Assembly: GCF_006489205.2 (NCBI RefSeq)
Contig: NZ_VFYR02000001.1
Span: 420,562 to 484,561, forward strand
Length of the DNA stretch: 64,000 nucleotides
DNA from: Brevibacterium sp. XM4083
Lineage (GTDB): Bacteria > Actinomycetota > Actinomycetes > Actinomycetales > Brevibacteriaceae
Direction: 5' to 3'
Shown: piece by piece, positions 14,453 to 23,083 of the stretch
Numbering within the stretch: position 1 is the first letter of the stretch
Layout of the letters: every line of letters begins with the position of its first letter
Made by a program: the position numbers and the translations under genes
The notes under the pieces: model-generated
Database searches by the model: none
What the model was told of the DNA's origin: nothing
What the model saw: only the letters and a program-made list of their open reading frames with translations

Positions 14453-15769
14453 ATGAAGGTCGTGATCGTCGGTGGCGGAGTCGTCGGACTGACGACCGCT
14501 TACGAACTTGAGGCTGCAGGGTGCGATGTCACTTTGCTCGAAGCCGTTCGGTGCGGCTCGGGCGCCTCCCATGGCAATGCTGCGAAGATTGCCTTGGCCG
14601 AGAGCGCACCCGTGCCGGGCCCCGGAGTTCTCGTGCAGGGAATCCGCTGGATGTTCAGATCCGACAGTCCGCTGTCCATCCACCCTTCTGTTGCGCCGGG
14701 GTATATCGGTTTCCTTCTCCGCATGGCTAGACACTGCAATAAGCGCGACTTCGAAGCCGGACTCGATGTGCACCTTCGTCTGGGGGCCGATGCGAATGAC
14801 CTCTTCGACGACTATCGACGCGACGGCATCGACTTTGAGATGCACGCTCGGGGCGTCCTGCTCGCCTTCGAGACCAGGGGCCGCTTCGACGAACACGCGG
14901 AGTCTCTGCCGATGTTCGAATCGGCCGGACACTGTGCACAGATCCTTCATGACGATGATGTCCGTGAGATAGAGCCAGCGTTGAGCTCGCGAATCCGCCA
15001 TGGTCTTTTCTTCCCCGCTGACCGTCAGATCGAACCTGATTCGCTCACGCATGCTCTGAGGCACCGCCTGGTTTCACGTGGAGCCGATGTGCGTGAAGGA
15101 GTGGAGGTCGGCGGATTCGTCCGCCGCGGTGGCAAGGTAGCGGCGGTCGTCACCACCGACGCCGAAGTAGTCTCCGCCGACGCCGTTGTCATCGCCGCCG
15201 GAGTTCGGACTGCGGATCTGCTGGCGTCACTGGGCTGCACAATGCCGATCCGTGCGGGCAAAGGGTACAGCATCGATTATTCCCCCGCACCGATCGAGTT
15301 GAGGACCTCACTCACCCTCGAAGACGCACGGGTAGCCGTCACCCCCCTCGACCAAATGCTCCGTCTCGCGGGGACGATGGAGTTCGGCAGTCGAAATGCG
15401 GGGGTCGATGAAACTCGAGTCGACGCGATTCGCAGGTCCGCCCGTGAGGCGTTCGCGGGTTGGGACGATGACGCCGCCTCTGCAGGTGAAGCCCAACCGT
15501 GGGCTGGGGCAAGGCCGATGACACCTGATGGTCTCCCGATCATCGGCGGTGTGCGCGCGAATGTCTTCGTGAATTCCGGTCACTCGATGCTCGGCCTCAC
15601 TCTTGCACCCGGCTCAGCTCGCCTGCTTGCCGCGCTCCTGACCGGTCGAAAAGTCACACTCCCGAGTGAAATCCTCGATCGGGTCTCGCCCAAGAGATTC
15701 ACCAAAGTACGACTCACTCGTGACCGCACCAGAGGGCGTACGACGATGACCGCGAGGACAGCATCATGA
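14453..15769 (+). CDS. FAD-dependent D-amino-acid (hydroxyproline-type) dehydrogenase, DAO family
   Basis: 438 residues from ATG 14453, which is 6 bases after AAGGAG; ATG 14450 and an in-frame start at 14363 are less well placed. The N-terminal FAD-binding motif is VVIVGGGVVGLTTAYEL. Then come ASHGNAAKIA (typical of DadA/D-hydroxyproline dehydrogenases) and a C-terminal GARPMTPDGLPIIGG plus NSGHSMLGLTLAPGSARLLA, which is characteristic of the glycine/D-amino-acid oxidase family. Expected role: oxidise a D-imino or amino acid, such as cis-4-hydroxy-D-proline, to the cyclic imine. It is the first gene of an operon whose genes overlap by 4 bases. Substrate is inferred from the neighbours. Confidence 0.82.
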   Translation: MKVVIVGGGVVGLTTAYELEAAGCDVTLLEAVRCGSGASHGNAAKIALAESAPVPGPGVLVQGIRWMFRSDSPLSIHPSVAPGYIGFLLRMARHCNKRDFEAGLDVHLRLGADANDLFDDYRRDGIDFEMHARGVLLAFETRGRFDEHAESLPMFESAGHCAQILHDDDVREIEPALSSRIRHGLFFPADRQIEPDSLTHALRHRLVSRGADVREGVEVGGFVRRGGKVAAVVTTDAEVVSADAVVIAAGVRTADLLASLGCTMPIRAGKGYSIDYSPAPIELRTSLTLEDARVAVTPLDQMLRLAGTMEFGSRNAGVDETRVDAIRRSAREAFAGWDDDAASAGEAQPWAGARPMTPDGLPIIGGVRANVFVNSGHSMLGLTLAPGSARLLAALLTGRKVTLPSEILDRVSPKRFTKVRLTRDRTRGRTTMTARTAS

Positions 15770-16668
15770 TGCAGACGCAGTTCACCGGAGTGCTCGCTGC
15801 GGTGCTCACACCGTTCACCCCCGACGCGTGCGCCGTCGACCATGACGGCATCGGTCGACAGGTTGAACACATTATCGCCGGAGGAGTGGGCGGACTCGTC
15901 CCCGGCGGTTCGACCGGCGAGTTCACCGCACTTAGCACCATTGAGCGCAAGGCCGTCAATCGCTCGTACATCGAAGCGGCCGGAGGGCGTGTGCCCGTCA
16001 TCGCCGGCACCGGCGCGCTGAACACGGCTGAGACCATCGACCTCACCCGCGATGCTGCCGACGCCGGCGCAGCTGCCGCGATGATCGTGCCGCCCTTCTA
16101 CGATGTGCTGAGCTTCCCCGAACTTGTGGCCCACTACAGTGCCATCACCGACGCCGTCGACATCCCGATCATGTACTACAACATTCCCGGTGCGACGGGC
16201 GTCGAGCTCTCGCCCACGGAGTTCGCCGAACTCGGCAGGAAGACCGGAATCACCTGCTTCAAGGACACCGGAGGCGACTTCCCGAAACTGACGAGCGTCC
16301 ACTTCGACCATGCCGGGGACATCACGGCGCTCAACGGTTGGGACACACTGAGTTTCGCGGCCTTCGCTCTCGGCGCCCGGGCCGGTGTCTGGGGAGCTGC
16401 GAGCGTGATTCCACGCTTGTGCGCCGACCTCTATCGAGCTCTCGTCATTGATCGCGACCTCGACAGGGGTCGGGCTCTCTGGGCGCTCATCAATCCGATC
16501 TGTGTGTTCCTCGAAGCTCACAACTACGCGGGCGCTATCAAGGCAGGAGTCCGCCTCGTCGGAGTCGATGCGGGCCCTACCAGAAGGCCAATACTGCCGT
16601 TGGCCGAGGCCGACGTCGAGGAGTTCCGCGGACTGCTCCAACGCGCAGGAGTCGAGGTCGTGGGGTGA
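15766..16668 (+). CDS. DapA-family Schiff-base lyase/deaminase
   Basis: 300 residues, ATGA overlap with the FAD enzyme. TIM-barrel features: GGSTGEFTALSTIER (the DHDPS-family GTTGE region), the catalytic Tyr in MYYNIPGATG and the Schiff-base Lys in ITCFKDTGGD. Family members are dihydrodipicolinate synthases, N-acetylneuraminate lyases, KDG aldolases and pyrroline-4-hydroxy-2-carboxylate deaminase. Between a D-amino-acid dehydrogenase and a proline-racemase-family enzyme, the deaminase of the hydroxyproline pathway is the best guess; it would yield 2-oxoglutarate semialdehyde. No semialdehyde dehydrogenase is encoded in the island. Confidence 0.8.
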   Translation: MMQTQFTGVLAAVLTPFTPDACAVDHDGIGRQVEHIIAGGVGGLVPGGSTGEFTALSTIERKAVNRSYIEAAGGRVPVIAGTGALNTAETIDLTRDAADAGAAAAMIVPPFYDVLSFPELVAHYSAITDAVDIPIMYYNIPGATGVELSPTEFAELGRKTGITCFKDTGGDFPKLTSVHFDHAGDITALNGWDTLSFAAFALGARAGVWGAASVIPRLCADLYRALVIDRDLDRGRALWALINPICVFLEAHNYAGAIKAGVRLVGVDAGPTRRPILPLAEADVEEFRGLLQRAGVEVVG

Positions 16669-17753
16669 CATCCAGGCAGATCATCCCGGCTGTCGATGTC
16701 CACGCTGCGGGCGAGCCTGGGCGGGTCCTCCTCGCCTCGGGGCTCAGGGTGAGGGGAGAGACGATGGCGGCGCGCCTTGCCTACTGCCGAGAGCACCTCG
16801 ACGGGTTCCGCAGGCTTGTTCTGCAGGAGCCGCGAGGGTACCCGGGACTGTGCGCCCCGCTCATCGTCGAACCGTCCGATCCGAGTTGTGATGTCGGAAT
16901 GATCGTCATGGAGCAGGGAGGCTTCCGTCCGATGTCGGGGTCGAACCTGATCTGCGCAGTCACTGCGCTCATCGAGACCGGTTCCGTCGACGTCACCGAA
17001 CCGGTCACCGAGCTCCGTGTCGACACTGCGGTGGGCGTCGTTTCGGTCCACGCCGAGGTGGTCGCCGGTCGGGCGGTCCGGGTGGCCTTCGACAACGTTC
17101 CCTCGTTCGTCGTCGACCTCGATCGACCGCTCGAGGTGCCCGGGTACGGAACAGTCCCCGTCGACATCGTCTTCGGCGGCCAGTTCTACGTTCAAGTGAG
17201 AGCCGACCGCCTCGGAGTCGCCCTCGAGCCTCGCAACGCAAAGGCGATCATTCGCGCTGCCAGCGCCCTCCGGCAGGCCGCCGACGAGGCCTTCGACGTC
17301 GTTCACCCGTTGCTTCCGGACAGCCGCGGCATCGGTCTGCCGATGCTCTTCGGTCCTCCGGCGACGACCGGCACCGATGGGCGGAATGCCGTCGTGCTTC
17401 CCAATGGCATCGTCGCTCTCGACGATCCTGAAACGTGGTCAGGAACCCTCGATCGCTCGCCCTGCGGCACCGGAACGAGCGGGCGAATCGCGGCGATGTA
17501 CGAGCGCGGTGAGATTGCCGTTGGAGAGCGCTTCGTCCACGAATCGATGCTCGGCACGACGTTCGCCGCGTCAGTGCGCGCGCCGGTCGAGGTTGGAGGA
17601 CTGCCCGCTGTCATCCCGTCGATCAGCGGGCGCGGCTGGATTACCGGCCACCACCAGCTGGTTCTCGAACCCGACGATCCCTTTCCCACGGGATACACCG
17701 TCGGCGACATTTGGGGGACCGGCGAAGAGGTGGAGCAGGTGCAGGGAAGATGA
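16665..17753 (+). CDS. Proline racemase superfamily enzyme, Ser/Cys active-site type
   Basis: 362 residues, GTG start overlapping the upstream stop (GTGA). The family is clear from PRGYPGLCAPLIVEP, MIVMEQGGFRPMSGSN and DRSPCGTGTSGRIAAMYERGE. The first catalytic position is Ser rather than Cys, in MSGSN where the classical enzymes have MCGHN; the second, in SPCGTGTS, is Cys. In this superfamily Cys/Cys enzymes are mostly proline racemases or 4-hydroxyproline epimerases and Cys/Thr enzymes are trans-3-hydroxyproline dehydratases. Ser/Cys enzymes have been reported as hydroxyproline epimerases, to my recollection. So 2-epimerisation of a hydroxyproline feeding the FAD dehydrogenase is likely. 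Confidence 0.83.
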   Translation: MTSRQIIPAVDVHAAGEPGRVLLASGLRVRGETMAARLAYCREHLDGFRRLVLQEPRGYPGLCAPLIVEPSDPSCDVGMIVMEQGGFRPMSGSNLICAVTALIETGSVDVTEPVTELRVDTAVGVVSVHAEVVAGRAVRVAFDNVPSFVVDLDRPLEVPGYGTVPVDIVFGGQFYVQVRADRLGVALEPRNAKAIIRAASALRQAADEAFDVVHPLLPDSRGIGLPMLFGPPATTGTDGRNAVVLPNGIVALDDPETWSGTLDRSPCGTGTSGRIAAMYERGEIAVGERFVHESMLGTTFAASVRAPVEVGGLPAVIPSISGRGWITGHHQLVLEPDDPFPTGYTVGDIWGTGEEVEQVQGR

Positions 17754-18544
17754 ATCGTCGCGTGTGTGATTCCTCGGCTGAACATGTCGGCCGGGAGCTC
17801 GAGCTTGCGGGTCGGAAGGTGCTCGTCACCGGTGCGGCCGGAGGCATCGGTCAGGCGATCGTCGCTGCCTGCGTGCGCCAGGGTGCTCGCGTCGCGGCGG
17901 TCGATCGTGTCATGGCGCCGGTGCCGGACGGCTGCGGCGACAAGGCAGTGCCGTTCGTCGCTGATCTGACGGATCCAGGAAGCACAGACTCCCTGATTGC
18001 CGAGGTGATTACCGAGCTCGGCGATCTTGAGGGGCTCGTCAATTGCGCTGGTGTGATGCGGCGCGGCGATCTGCTCGCAATTGACCTCGCAGACTGGTCA
18101 GCAGCGTACGCCGTCAACGTCGATGCCGTCATGCGGTTGTGCCGAGCCGCATTGCCCGCACTCTTCGCATCGTCCACCGGGAATGACACGGCGTCGATCG
18201 TCACGATCGCTTCGCAGTGGGGGCTGGTTCCTGCGGCCGGGCATATCGCCTACAACAGTTCGAAGGCGGCCGTAGTGTCGTTGACTCGCAGTCTCGCCCG
18301 AGACTTCGGGGCCCGTGGGATTCGGGCCAACTCGATCTGCCCCGGGGAGATTCTGACCCCGATGGTCGAGTCGAAGCTCGCCACAACAGGGACGAAAGAG
18401 AGCGAGCTCGCCGCAGCGATCCCGCTGGGCAGGCTCGGAAGACCTCGGGAGGTCGCGGAACTCACAACCTTCCTGCTCAGTGAGCGCGCCTCATTCATCT
18501 CCGGTGCCGCGATCGAAATCACCGGTGCCCAACAAGTTGGATGA
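17750..18544 (+). CDS. Short-chain dehydrogenase/reductase
   Basis: 264 residues from ATG 17750, which overlaps the preceding stop (ATGA); a longer in-frame start at 17711 would lie inside the racemase gene. NAD(P)-binding TGAAGGIGQA, NCAG, catalytic Ser/Tyr/Lys in IASQWGLVPAAGHIAYNSSK and the NSICPGEILTPM region are all present, so it should be active. It is the fourth gene of the overlapping operon. A keto/hydroxyl oxidoreduction is expected, but the standard hydroxyproline route has no SDR step. It could act on a different ring isomer or on a side product. Confidence 0.82.
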   Translation: MNRRVCDSSAEHVGRELELAGRKVLVTGAAGGIGQAIVAACVRQGARVAAVDRVMAPVPDGCGDKAVPFVADLTDPGSTDSLIAEVITELGDLEGLVNCAGVMRRGDLLAIDLADWSAAYAVNVDAVMRLCRAALPALFASSTGNDTASIVTIASQWGLVPAAGHIAYNSSKAAVVSLTRSLARDFGARGIRANSICPGEILTPMVESKLATTGTKESELAAAIPLGRLGRPREVAELTTFLLSERASFISGAAIEITGAQQVG

Positions 18545-18603
18545 CTGCGCTCAGTTCTCACCGATTTCTCGCAAACGAACCCACCACCGAAGGGAGAGCG
18601 CCG

Positions 18604-19371
18604 ATGACCACACGCACTGACAATTTGCCGCGCGCCATGCTCATGGGGAAGCGGATTCTCGTGACAGGCGCCTCGAAGGGAATCGGCGCGGCCATCGTCC
18701 GCGCACTTCATCGCGAGGGCGCCAACCTGGTCCTCCACTTCAATACTGACCGGATGTCCGCGATCGCGCTCACTGCTGAGCTCGGCCACCGGGTACACGC
18801 TGTCGGCGCGGACCTGTCCGACCCGAGCGCGGGGACCCGATTGTGGGACGAGGCACGGAATCGCCTCGGCGAAGTCGATGTCCTCGTGAACAATGCTGGG
18901 GCGTGGATCGCCTCCCCTATCAGCGACGCTTGCGGTTGGAGTGCCGGCTGGACCGAGAATCTCCAACTCAATCTCCGTGCTGCCGCAGACCTGTGCCGTC
19001 TCGCCGTGCACGACTTCGAAGCTCAGGGCGGTGGGGCCATCATCACGATCACGAGTCGTTCGGCCCATCGCGGTGATGATGGCGACCACCTCGCGTACGG
19101 GGCGGCGAAAGCCGGCGTCCTCGCCCTCACGAAGGGCTTAGCACGCGCGTTCGGGCATCTCGGCATCCTCGCGTATGCGATTGCGCCCGGGTGGGTCGAC
19201 ACCGGACTTGTTGCAGGCACGGTCGACGCGAAGGCAGAGGGCACACTGCCACTGAGAGAGCTGACGCCTCCTGAGGACATCGCCGAACTTGTAGCATTCC
19301 TGGCAAGCGGACGCTCACGCCATCTCACTGGAGCCACTCTCGACGTCACCGGTGCCGACTACGTCCGCTGA
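18604..19371 (+). CDS. Second short-chain dehydrogenase/reductase of the operon
   Basis: 255 residues from ATG 18604, chosen because GAAGGGAG lies about 8 bases before it. An ATG at 18541, overlapping the upstream stop, would add 21 residues that mostly encode this ribosome-binding stretch. Motifs: TGASKGIGAA, NNAG, the catalytic Ser (ITSRSAHR) and YGAAK, then IAPGWVDTG. It is distinct in sequence from the preceding SDR, so the pair may form a hetero-oligomer or carry out two steps. Last gene of the plus-strand operon; it converges with the ABC-importer genes 30 bases downstream. Confidence 0.82.
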   Translation: MTTRTDNLPRAMLMGKRILVTGASKGIGAAIVRALHREGANLVLHFNTDRMSAIALTAELGHRVHAVGADLSDPSAGTRLWDEARNRLGEVDVLVNNAGAWIASPISDACGWSAGWTENLQLNLRAAADLCRLAVHDFEAQGGGAIITITSRSAHRGDDGDHLAYGAAKAGVLALTKGLARAFGHLGILAYAIAPGWVDTGLVAGTVDAKAEGTLPLRELTPPEDIAELVAFLASGRSRHLTGATLDVTGADYVR

Positions 19372-19401
19372 GCACGGCTGACCCGGAAGGCTGCCCCGGT
19401 T

Positions 19402-20205
19402 TCAGAACCTCACCGCCTCGATGAACTTCTTCAGTTCCGGGTCCTCAGTGTGGTTGAACGCTTCGTCGGGAGTGGAATTGACGGCGATCTCACCCTGGTG
19501 GAAGAAGACGACGCGGTCGGCGGCCTTCGAAGCGAACGCCATGTCATGGGTGACGAGAGCAACCGCAATGCCTTCCTCCTCCTTGAGTCGGCGAAGGACA
19601 TCGAGGACTTCAGCTGCCACTGGCGGATCGAGGGCAGAGGTGATCTCGTCACAGAGCAGCAGTTTCGGCTGCATCATGAGGGCACGGGCGATAGCAACGC
19701 GTTGGCGCTCGCCGCCGGAGAGCTGGACGGGCTTCGACCGGATGTGATCGGACATTCCCACCTCGGCGAGAGCTTTCTCCGCCCGCGCGAGTGCATCGGC
19801 CTCCGACATTCCCAGCCTCTTCCTCGGTGCCAGCGTGAGGTTCTTGAGCACATCCATGTGCGGCCACAGAGTGTAGCTCTGAAAGATCATGCCGACATGG
19901 GAGTCGACCTGTTTCCACGCCGGCGTGCGCTTCTGATCTTCGAAGACGACCTCACCGTCGAAAACCATTCGACCGTCGTCGGGATCGGTCAGGCCGGCGA
20001 TAGCCCGGAGCAGGGTCGACTTGCCTGATCCGGAGCGCCCGATGATCACAGTGATATCGCCGGCCCTCATGTCGAAGTCGATGCTCTTCATCACCTCGCG
20101 GTCTCCGAAGCTCTTCTGCAGGCCCTGGCAGGAGACGAGAACTTCACCTTTTGCGGCGGTGATCCGCCTGCCTGACCCGCTTGGTACGGTGCCGGTTTCG
20201 CTCAT
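19402..20205 (-). CDS. Polar amino-acid ABC importer, ATP-binding protein
   Basis: 267 residues. Walker A GRSGSGKSTLLRAIAG, Q-loop MIFQSYTLWPHM, signature LSGGERQRVAIARAL and Walker B LLLCDEITSALDP (Ile-Thr in place of the usual Pro-Thr), then VTHD. This is the HisP/GlnQ type that powers uptake of amino acids. Its ATG overlaps the permease stop by 4 bases. It is distal in a three-gene minus-strand unit with a permease and a binding protein, converging on the catabolic operon. It likely imports that operon's substrate. Confidence 0.9.
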   Translation of the reverse strand: MSETGTVPSGSGRRITAAKGEVLVSCQGLQKSFGDREVMKSIDFDMRAGDITVIIGRSGSGKSTLLRAIAGLTDPDDGRMVFDGEVVFEDQKRTPAWKQVDSHVGMIFQSYTLWPHMDVLKNLTLAPRKRLGMSEADALARAEKALAEVGMSDHIRSKPVQLSGGERQRVAIARALMMQPKLLLCDEITSALDPPVAAEVLDVLRRLKEEEGIAVALVTHDMAFASKAADRVVFFHQGEIAVNSTPDEAFNHTEDPELKKFIEAVRF

Positions 20206-20933
20206 GGCTTCACTTTGACCTTTCCGCCGGGCAGCATCTGCACTGCCAGGCCCCTCTTCTTCCGCACACTGCTGCCCATCATCAGGTTGCGCTCGATCTT
20301 GCTGAGGATCAGCGATGCGGGGAATGCGATCGCGAAGTACATCAGCGCCGCGACGCTGAGGATTTCAAGAGCGCGATAGGACTCAGTGGCGATCTTGTTC
20401 GCAGTGAACATGAGGTCAGCCACTGCGATCGTCGACACGAGAGCCGTGTCCTTGAACAGCGATATGTCGAGCGAGAGGATGACAGGCAACTGCTGTTTGA
20501 GGGCCTGCGGGACAATGATGTAGCGGATCTGCTGGAACCGGGTCAGTCGCAGCATCTTCCCCGCCTCGATCTGCTCGACCGGCACCGCTTGGAAACCGGA
20601 TCGGTAAGCCTCTGCCATGAATGCAGTGAGATTGAGGGTGAGGGCGATGATCGCCGATATCGTCCCGGGAATCGTGATGCCGGTCAGCGTCGGCAGAGCG
20701 TAGTAGACCCAGAACAGCTGGACCAGCAACGGCGTGCACCGGAAGATCTCGATGTAGAGCTGCGTGATCCAGCGGACCACCTCGATGTTCGACATCCGCA
20801 GCAGTGCCACCGGTACGGCCAGAACCATGCTGAGGACGATGACGATGACCGAGATCTGCAATGTCATGCCCAGGCCCTCGAGCAGCCGGGGGAAGTTGTT
20901 CGTGATCACCGACCAGTCGAATTGGTAATTCAT
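20202..20933 (-). CDS. Polar amino-acid ABC importer, permease
   Basis: 243 residues with about five membrane helices. HisM/GlnP features are the conserved EIFRCTPLLVQLFWVYYALP (Cys replaces the usual Gly) and the cytoplasmic EAA loop QAVPVEQIEAGKMLRLTRFQQIRYIIVPQAL. It would form a homodimeric channel coupled to the adjacent ATPase. It starts 25 bases after the binding-protein stop and overlaps the ATPase start. Confidence 0.9.
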   Translation of the reverse strand: MNYQFDWSVITNNFPRLLEGLGMTLQISVIVIVLSMVLAVPVALLRMSNIEVVRWITQLYIEIFRCTPLLVQLFWVYYALPTLTGITIPGTISAIIALTLNLTAFMAEAYRSGFQAVPVEQIEAGKMLRLTRFQQIRYIIVPQALKQQLPVILSLDISLFKDTALVSTIAVADLMFTANKIATESYRALEILSVAALMYFAIAFPASLILSKIERNLMMGSSVRKKRGLAVQMLPGGKVKVKP

Positions 20934-20958
20934 GATGGCTCCTCACCGATCACATCGC

Positions 20959-21801
20959 TCACTTCATTTCGAGATCGCCGAGGTCGGACGGGTCAATGAC
21001 GCCGGCTTTGTCGAGGGCGGCTTGGAACGAGCCGTCATTCTTTGCATTCTGGATTGCGATGTTGAGGACCTGGAGCGAGCGATCATCGATATCGGAACTG
21101 ACCCCGTAGTTCGAGTCGCTTTTGAAGATCACCGGGTTGGGTCTGACGATCTTCAGGGATGAGTTCTTCTGAGCGGCATCTGCGAGTGTCGGAAGGTCAC
21201 CGAACGCCGCGACCGCCCGCCCAGCCTCCATCGCCGTAATCGACTGCGGAATGGCTTCGGCGCTGACGATGTCGACGTCGAATTCCTGGACGCGACGTTC
21301 GTACGAAGTTCCCGAGGCAACCGCGATGCCCTGACCGGATTTGATGATGTCGTCGGTTGACTTCAGCCCCGAGTCGGCTTTGACGATCCACACGCCCTCA
21401 TAGGTATAAACGGGATCGGTGAACTGGATGGCCAAAGATCTTTCGGACGTGGCGTCAAGGTAGGCTCCGACATCGAATCGATCGGCCTGGAGGCCGGACA
21501 CCATCTTCGACCATTCAGCGGCGACCGGAGTGAACTTCACACCCATCTCGTCAGCCAGGTTCTGCAGTGGCAGGACATTTGGTCCGCCCATCGTGCCGTC
21601 GGGCTGCTCGCCTGTCATGGGTGGAGCCGAGGCGATTCCGACCCGCAGTTCGCCCTGGTCCCGGATCTTCTGGAGCCAGGCGCCGTTCTCGGTGCCTCCA
21701 GCGGCTCCGCCAGACCGGAAGCCGGCGCCGAAATAGCCGCCGGCGAGGGCCAGCACGATGACCGCGACGATGGCGATGATGATCTGACTTGTCTTGGACA
21801 T
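20959..21801 (-). CDS. Amino-acid ABC importer, membrane-anchored substrate-binding protein
   Basis: 280 residues, family 3 solute-binding fold. Features include LQKIRDQGELRVGIASAPPM, a second-lobe FTDPVYTYEGVWIV, and GIAVASGTSYERRV. The N-terminus has one hydrophobic segment (IIIAIVAVIVLALAGGYFGAGF) but no Cys lipobox, so it may stay anchored by an uncleaved helix rather than as a lipoprotein. First gene of the importer unit; a near copy of the GntR operator (TGTCATACA) lies about 100 bases upstream. The ligand is probably a cyclic or hydroxy amino acid, inferred from the neighbours. Confidence 0.87.
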   Translation of the reverse strand: MSKTSQIIIAIVAVIVLALAGGYFGAGFRSGGAAGGTENGAWLQKIRDQGELRVGIASAPPMTGEQPDGTMGGPNVLPLQNLADEMGVKFTPVAAEWSKMVSGLQADRFDVGAYLDATSERSLAIQFTDPVYTYEGVWIVKADSGLKSTDDIIKSGQGIAVASGTSYERRVQEFDVDIVSAEAIPQSITAMEAGRAVAAFGDLPTLADAAQKNSSLKIVRPNPVIFKSDSNYGVSSDIDDRSLQVLNIAIQNAKNDGSFQAALDKAGVIDPSDLGDLEMK

Positions 21802-21902
21802 CTTTGCCTCTTACCGTCATGCTCGACTCCCTCGTCGAGCCCTGGACTGCGTTGTCCGAATGCTCCCCGGCGATCGTCGGGAATGGCAGTGCGGAATCGC
21901 AC

Positions 21903-21914
21903 ATGTCATACAAT
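21903..21914. promoter_or_regulatory. Candidate FCD-GntR operator before the importer
   Basis: ATGTCATACAAT matches the site at 14376 except for one base; the core TGT-CAT-ACA is intact. It lies about 100 bases upstream of the binding-protein start, near a minus-strand TATAAG that could be a -10. Confidence 0.6.
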
Positions 21915-22009
21915 CGACCTTATAGCGGATTGATGTGATGTGCGACACATTAAATGAAATTCGACGCAGAAGTGTTGCCATGCGCCGTGATCTGCGTGAC
22001 TGTCTTAGG

Positions 22010-22020
22010 TTGTATGACAA
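22010..22020. promoter_or_regulatory. Candidate FCD-GntR operator before the imine reductase
   Basis: TTGTATGACAA, an exact TTGT-N3-ACAA palindrome and the reverse complement of the 14377-14387 core. It lies 38 bases before the preferred start of the reductase and so probably overlaps its promoter. Confidence 0.68.
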
Positions 22021-22057
22021 TTGTTGAGCGATTGCACAATGGGAGATGAGGGTTGCG

Positions 22058-23083
22058 ATGACCAGCGGCGAAGCGGAAGAGCCTCTCGAGACGATCGGTT
22101 TCGCGGCGCTCTCGACCGCAATCGAGAACCGTCTGATTCAAGCCGGGGCAAGTTCTGAAGTGTCCCGGATACTGGCACTTAACTGCGCGTCATGTGAACG
22201 CGACGGCACTCTCAGCCATGGGGTGTTCCGGGTTCGCGGCTACATCGATTCGCTCACCCGCGGTTGGGCTGACGGCCGGGCGATGCCGGTGGTCGAGGAA
22301 GCAGGCGACTCGTTCATCCGCGTCGACGGCCGGAACGGATTCGCACAGCCGGCGCTCGCCGCAGCTAAACCTGCGATCACTGCAGCGATTGAGGGCACTG
22401 GAGTTGCAGTGGTCGCCTTGCGCGACTCGCACCATTTCAGTGCACTGTGGCCCGATCTCGAGGTCTTTGCCAGGGACGGGTGCACAGCGATGGCGATGAT
22501 CGCGAGCGGAAAGCTCGCTGTCGTCCCCGAGGGTGCGCGCAGGCCGGTCTTCAGTACGAACCCGTTCGGCTTCGCCACGCCTGTCGCGGGCACGGATCCC
22601 CTCGTATTCGATTTCTCGACATCGTCGATGTCACATGGTGACCTCCAGCTCGCGGCTTCCGACGGAGTCGCCGTGCCGCCGCACACTGGTGTCGACGCTG
22701 CAGGAAACGAGTCCGAGGACCCGAAAGCGATCCTCGATGGTGGCGGATTGCGGCCGTTCGGAGGACACAAGGGAGCGTTGCTGTCGCTGATGATCGAGAC
22801 GCTTGCCGCCGGTCTGACCGGCGGCAGCTTCACTTACGAAGTCGACATGGAGGCTCCCACGGGTGCACACACATTCCGGACCGGACAGCTCTACATCGTC
22901 ATCGATCCGCGGCGCGGAGGAAACGAGTCTTATCCCGAGCGCGTCGCCTCCTTCATCGACATGCTCAGGGAGGCTGGAATGGACCGACTCCCTGCCGATC
23001 GCCGCTATGCCAACCGGGCAGCGGCTGAAGCGCGCGGTATTCCCATGTCTGAGGAAATACGGGCTCTCCTCGCTGGGGAATGA
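22058..23083 (+). CDS. Ldh_2-family oxidoreductase, probable pyrroline/piperideine-2-carboxylate reductase (DpkA type)
   Basis: 341 residues from ATG 22058, 5 bases after GAGGG; ATG 22046 has its GGGAG directly abutting and is less likely. The fold is that of the malate/L-lactate (Ldh_2) dehydrogenases, but the motifs CERDGTLSHGVFRVRGYIDSL, RDSHHFSALWPDLE, FSTNPFGFATP and GGHKGALLSLMIETLAAGL resemble the DpkA branch. DpkA reduces delta1-pyrroline-2-carboxylate and delta1-piperideine-2-carboxylate with NADPH to L-proline and L-pipecolate. This fits an island that makes cyclic imines. It has its own promoter with a GntR operator. Other Ldh_2 activities (ureidoglycolate, sulfolactate) are less likely. 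Confidence 0.8.
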   Translation: MTSGEAEEPLETIGFAALSTAIENRLIQAGASSEVSRILALNCASCERDGTLSHGVFRVRGYIDSLTRGWADGRAMPVVEEAGDSFIRVDGRNGFAQPALAAAKPAITAAIEGTGVAVVALRDSHHFSALWPDLEVFARDGCTAMAMIASGKLAVVPEGARRPVFSTNPFGFATPVAGTDPLVFDFSTSSMSHGDLQLAASDGVAVPPHTGVDAAGNESEDPKAILDGGGLRPFGGHKGALLSLMIETLAAGLTGGSFTYEVDMEAPTGAHTFRTGQLYIVIDPRRGGNESYPERVASFIDMLREAGMDRLPADRRYANRAAAEARGIPMSEEIRALLAGE

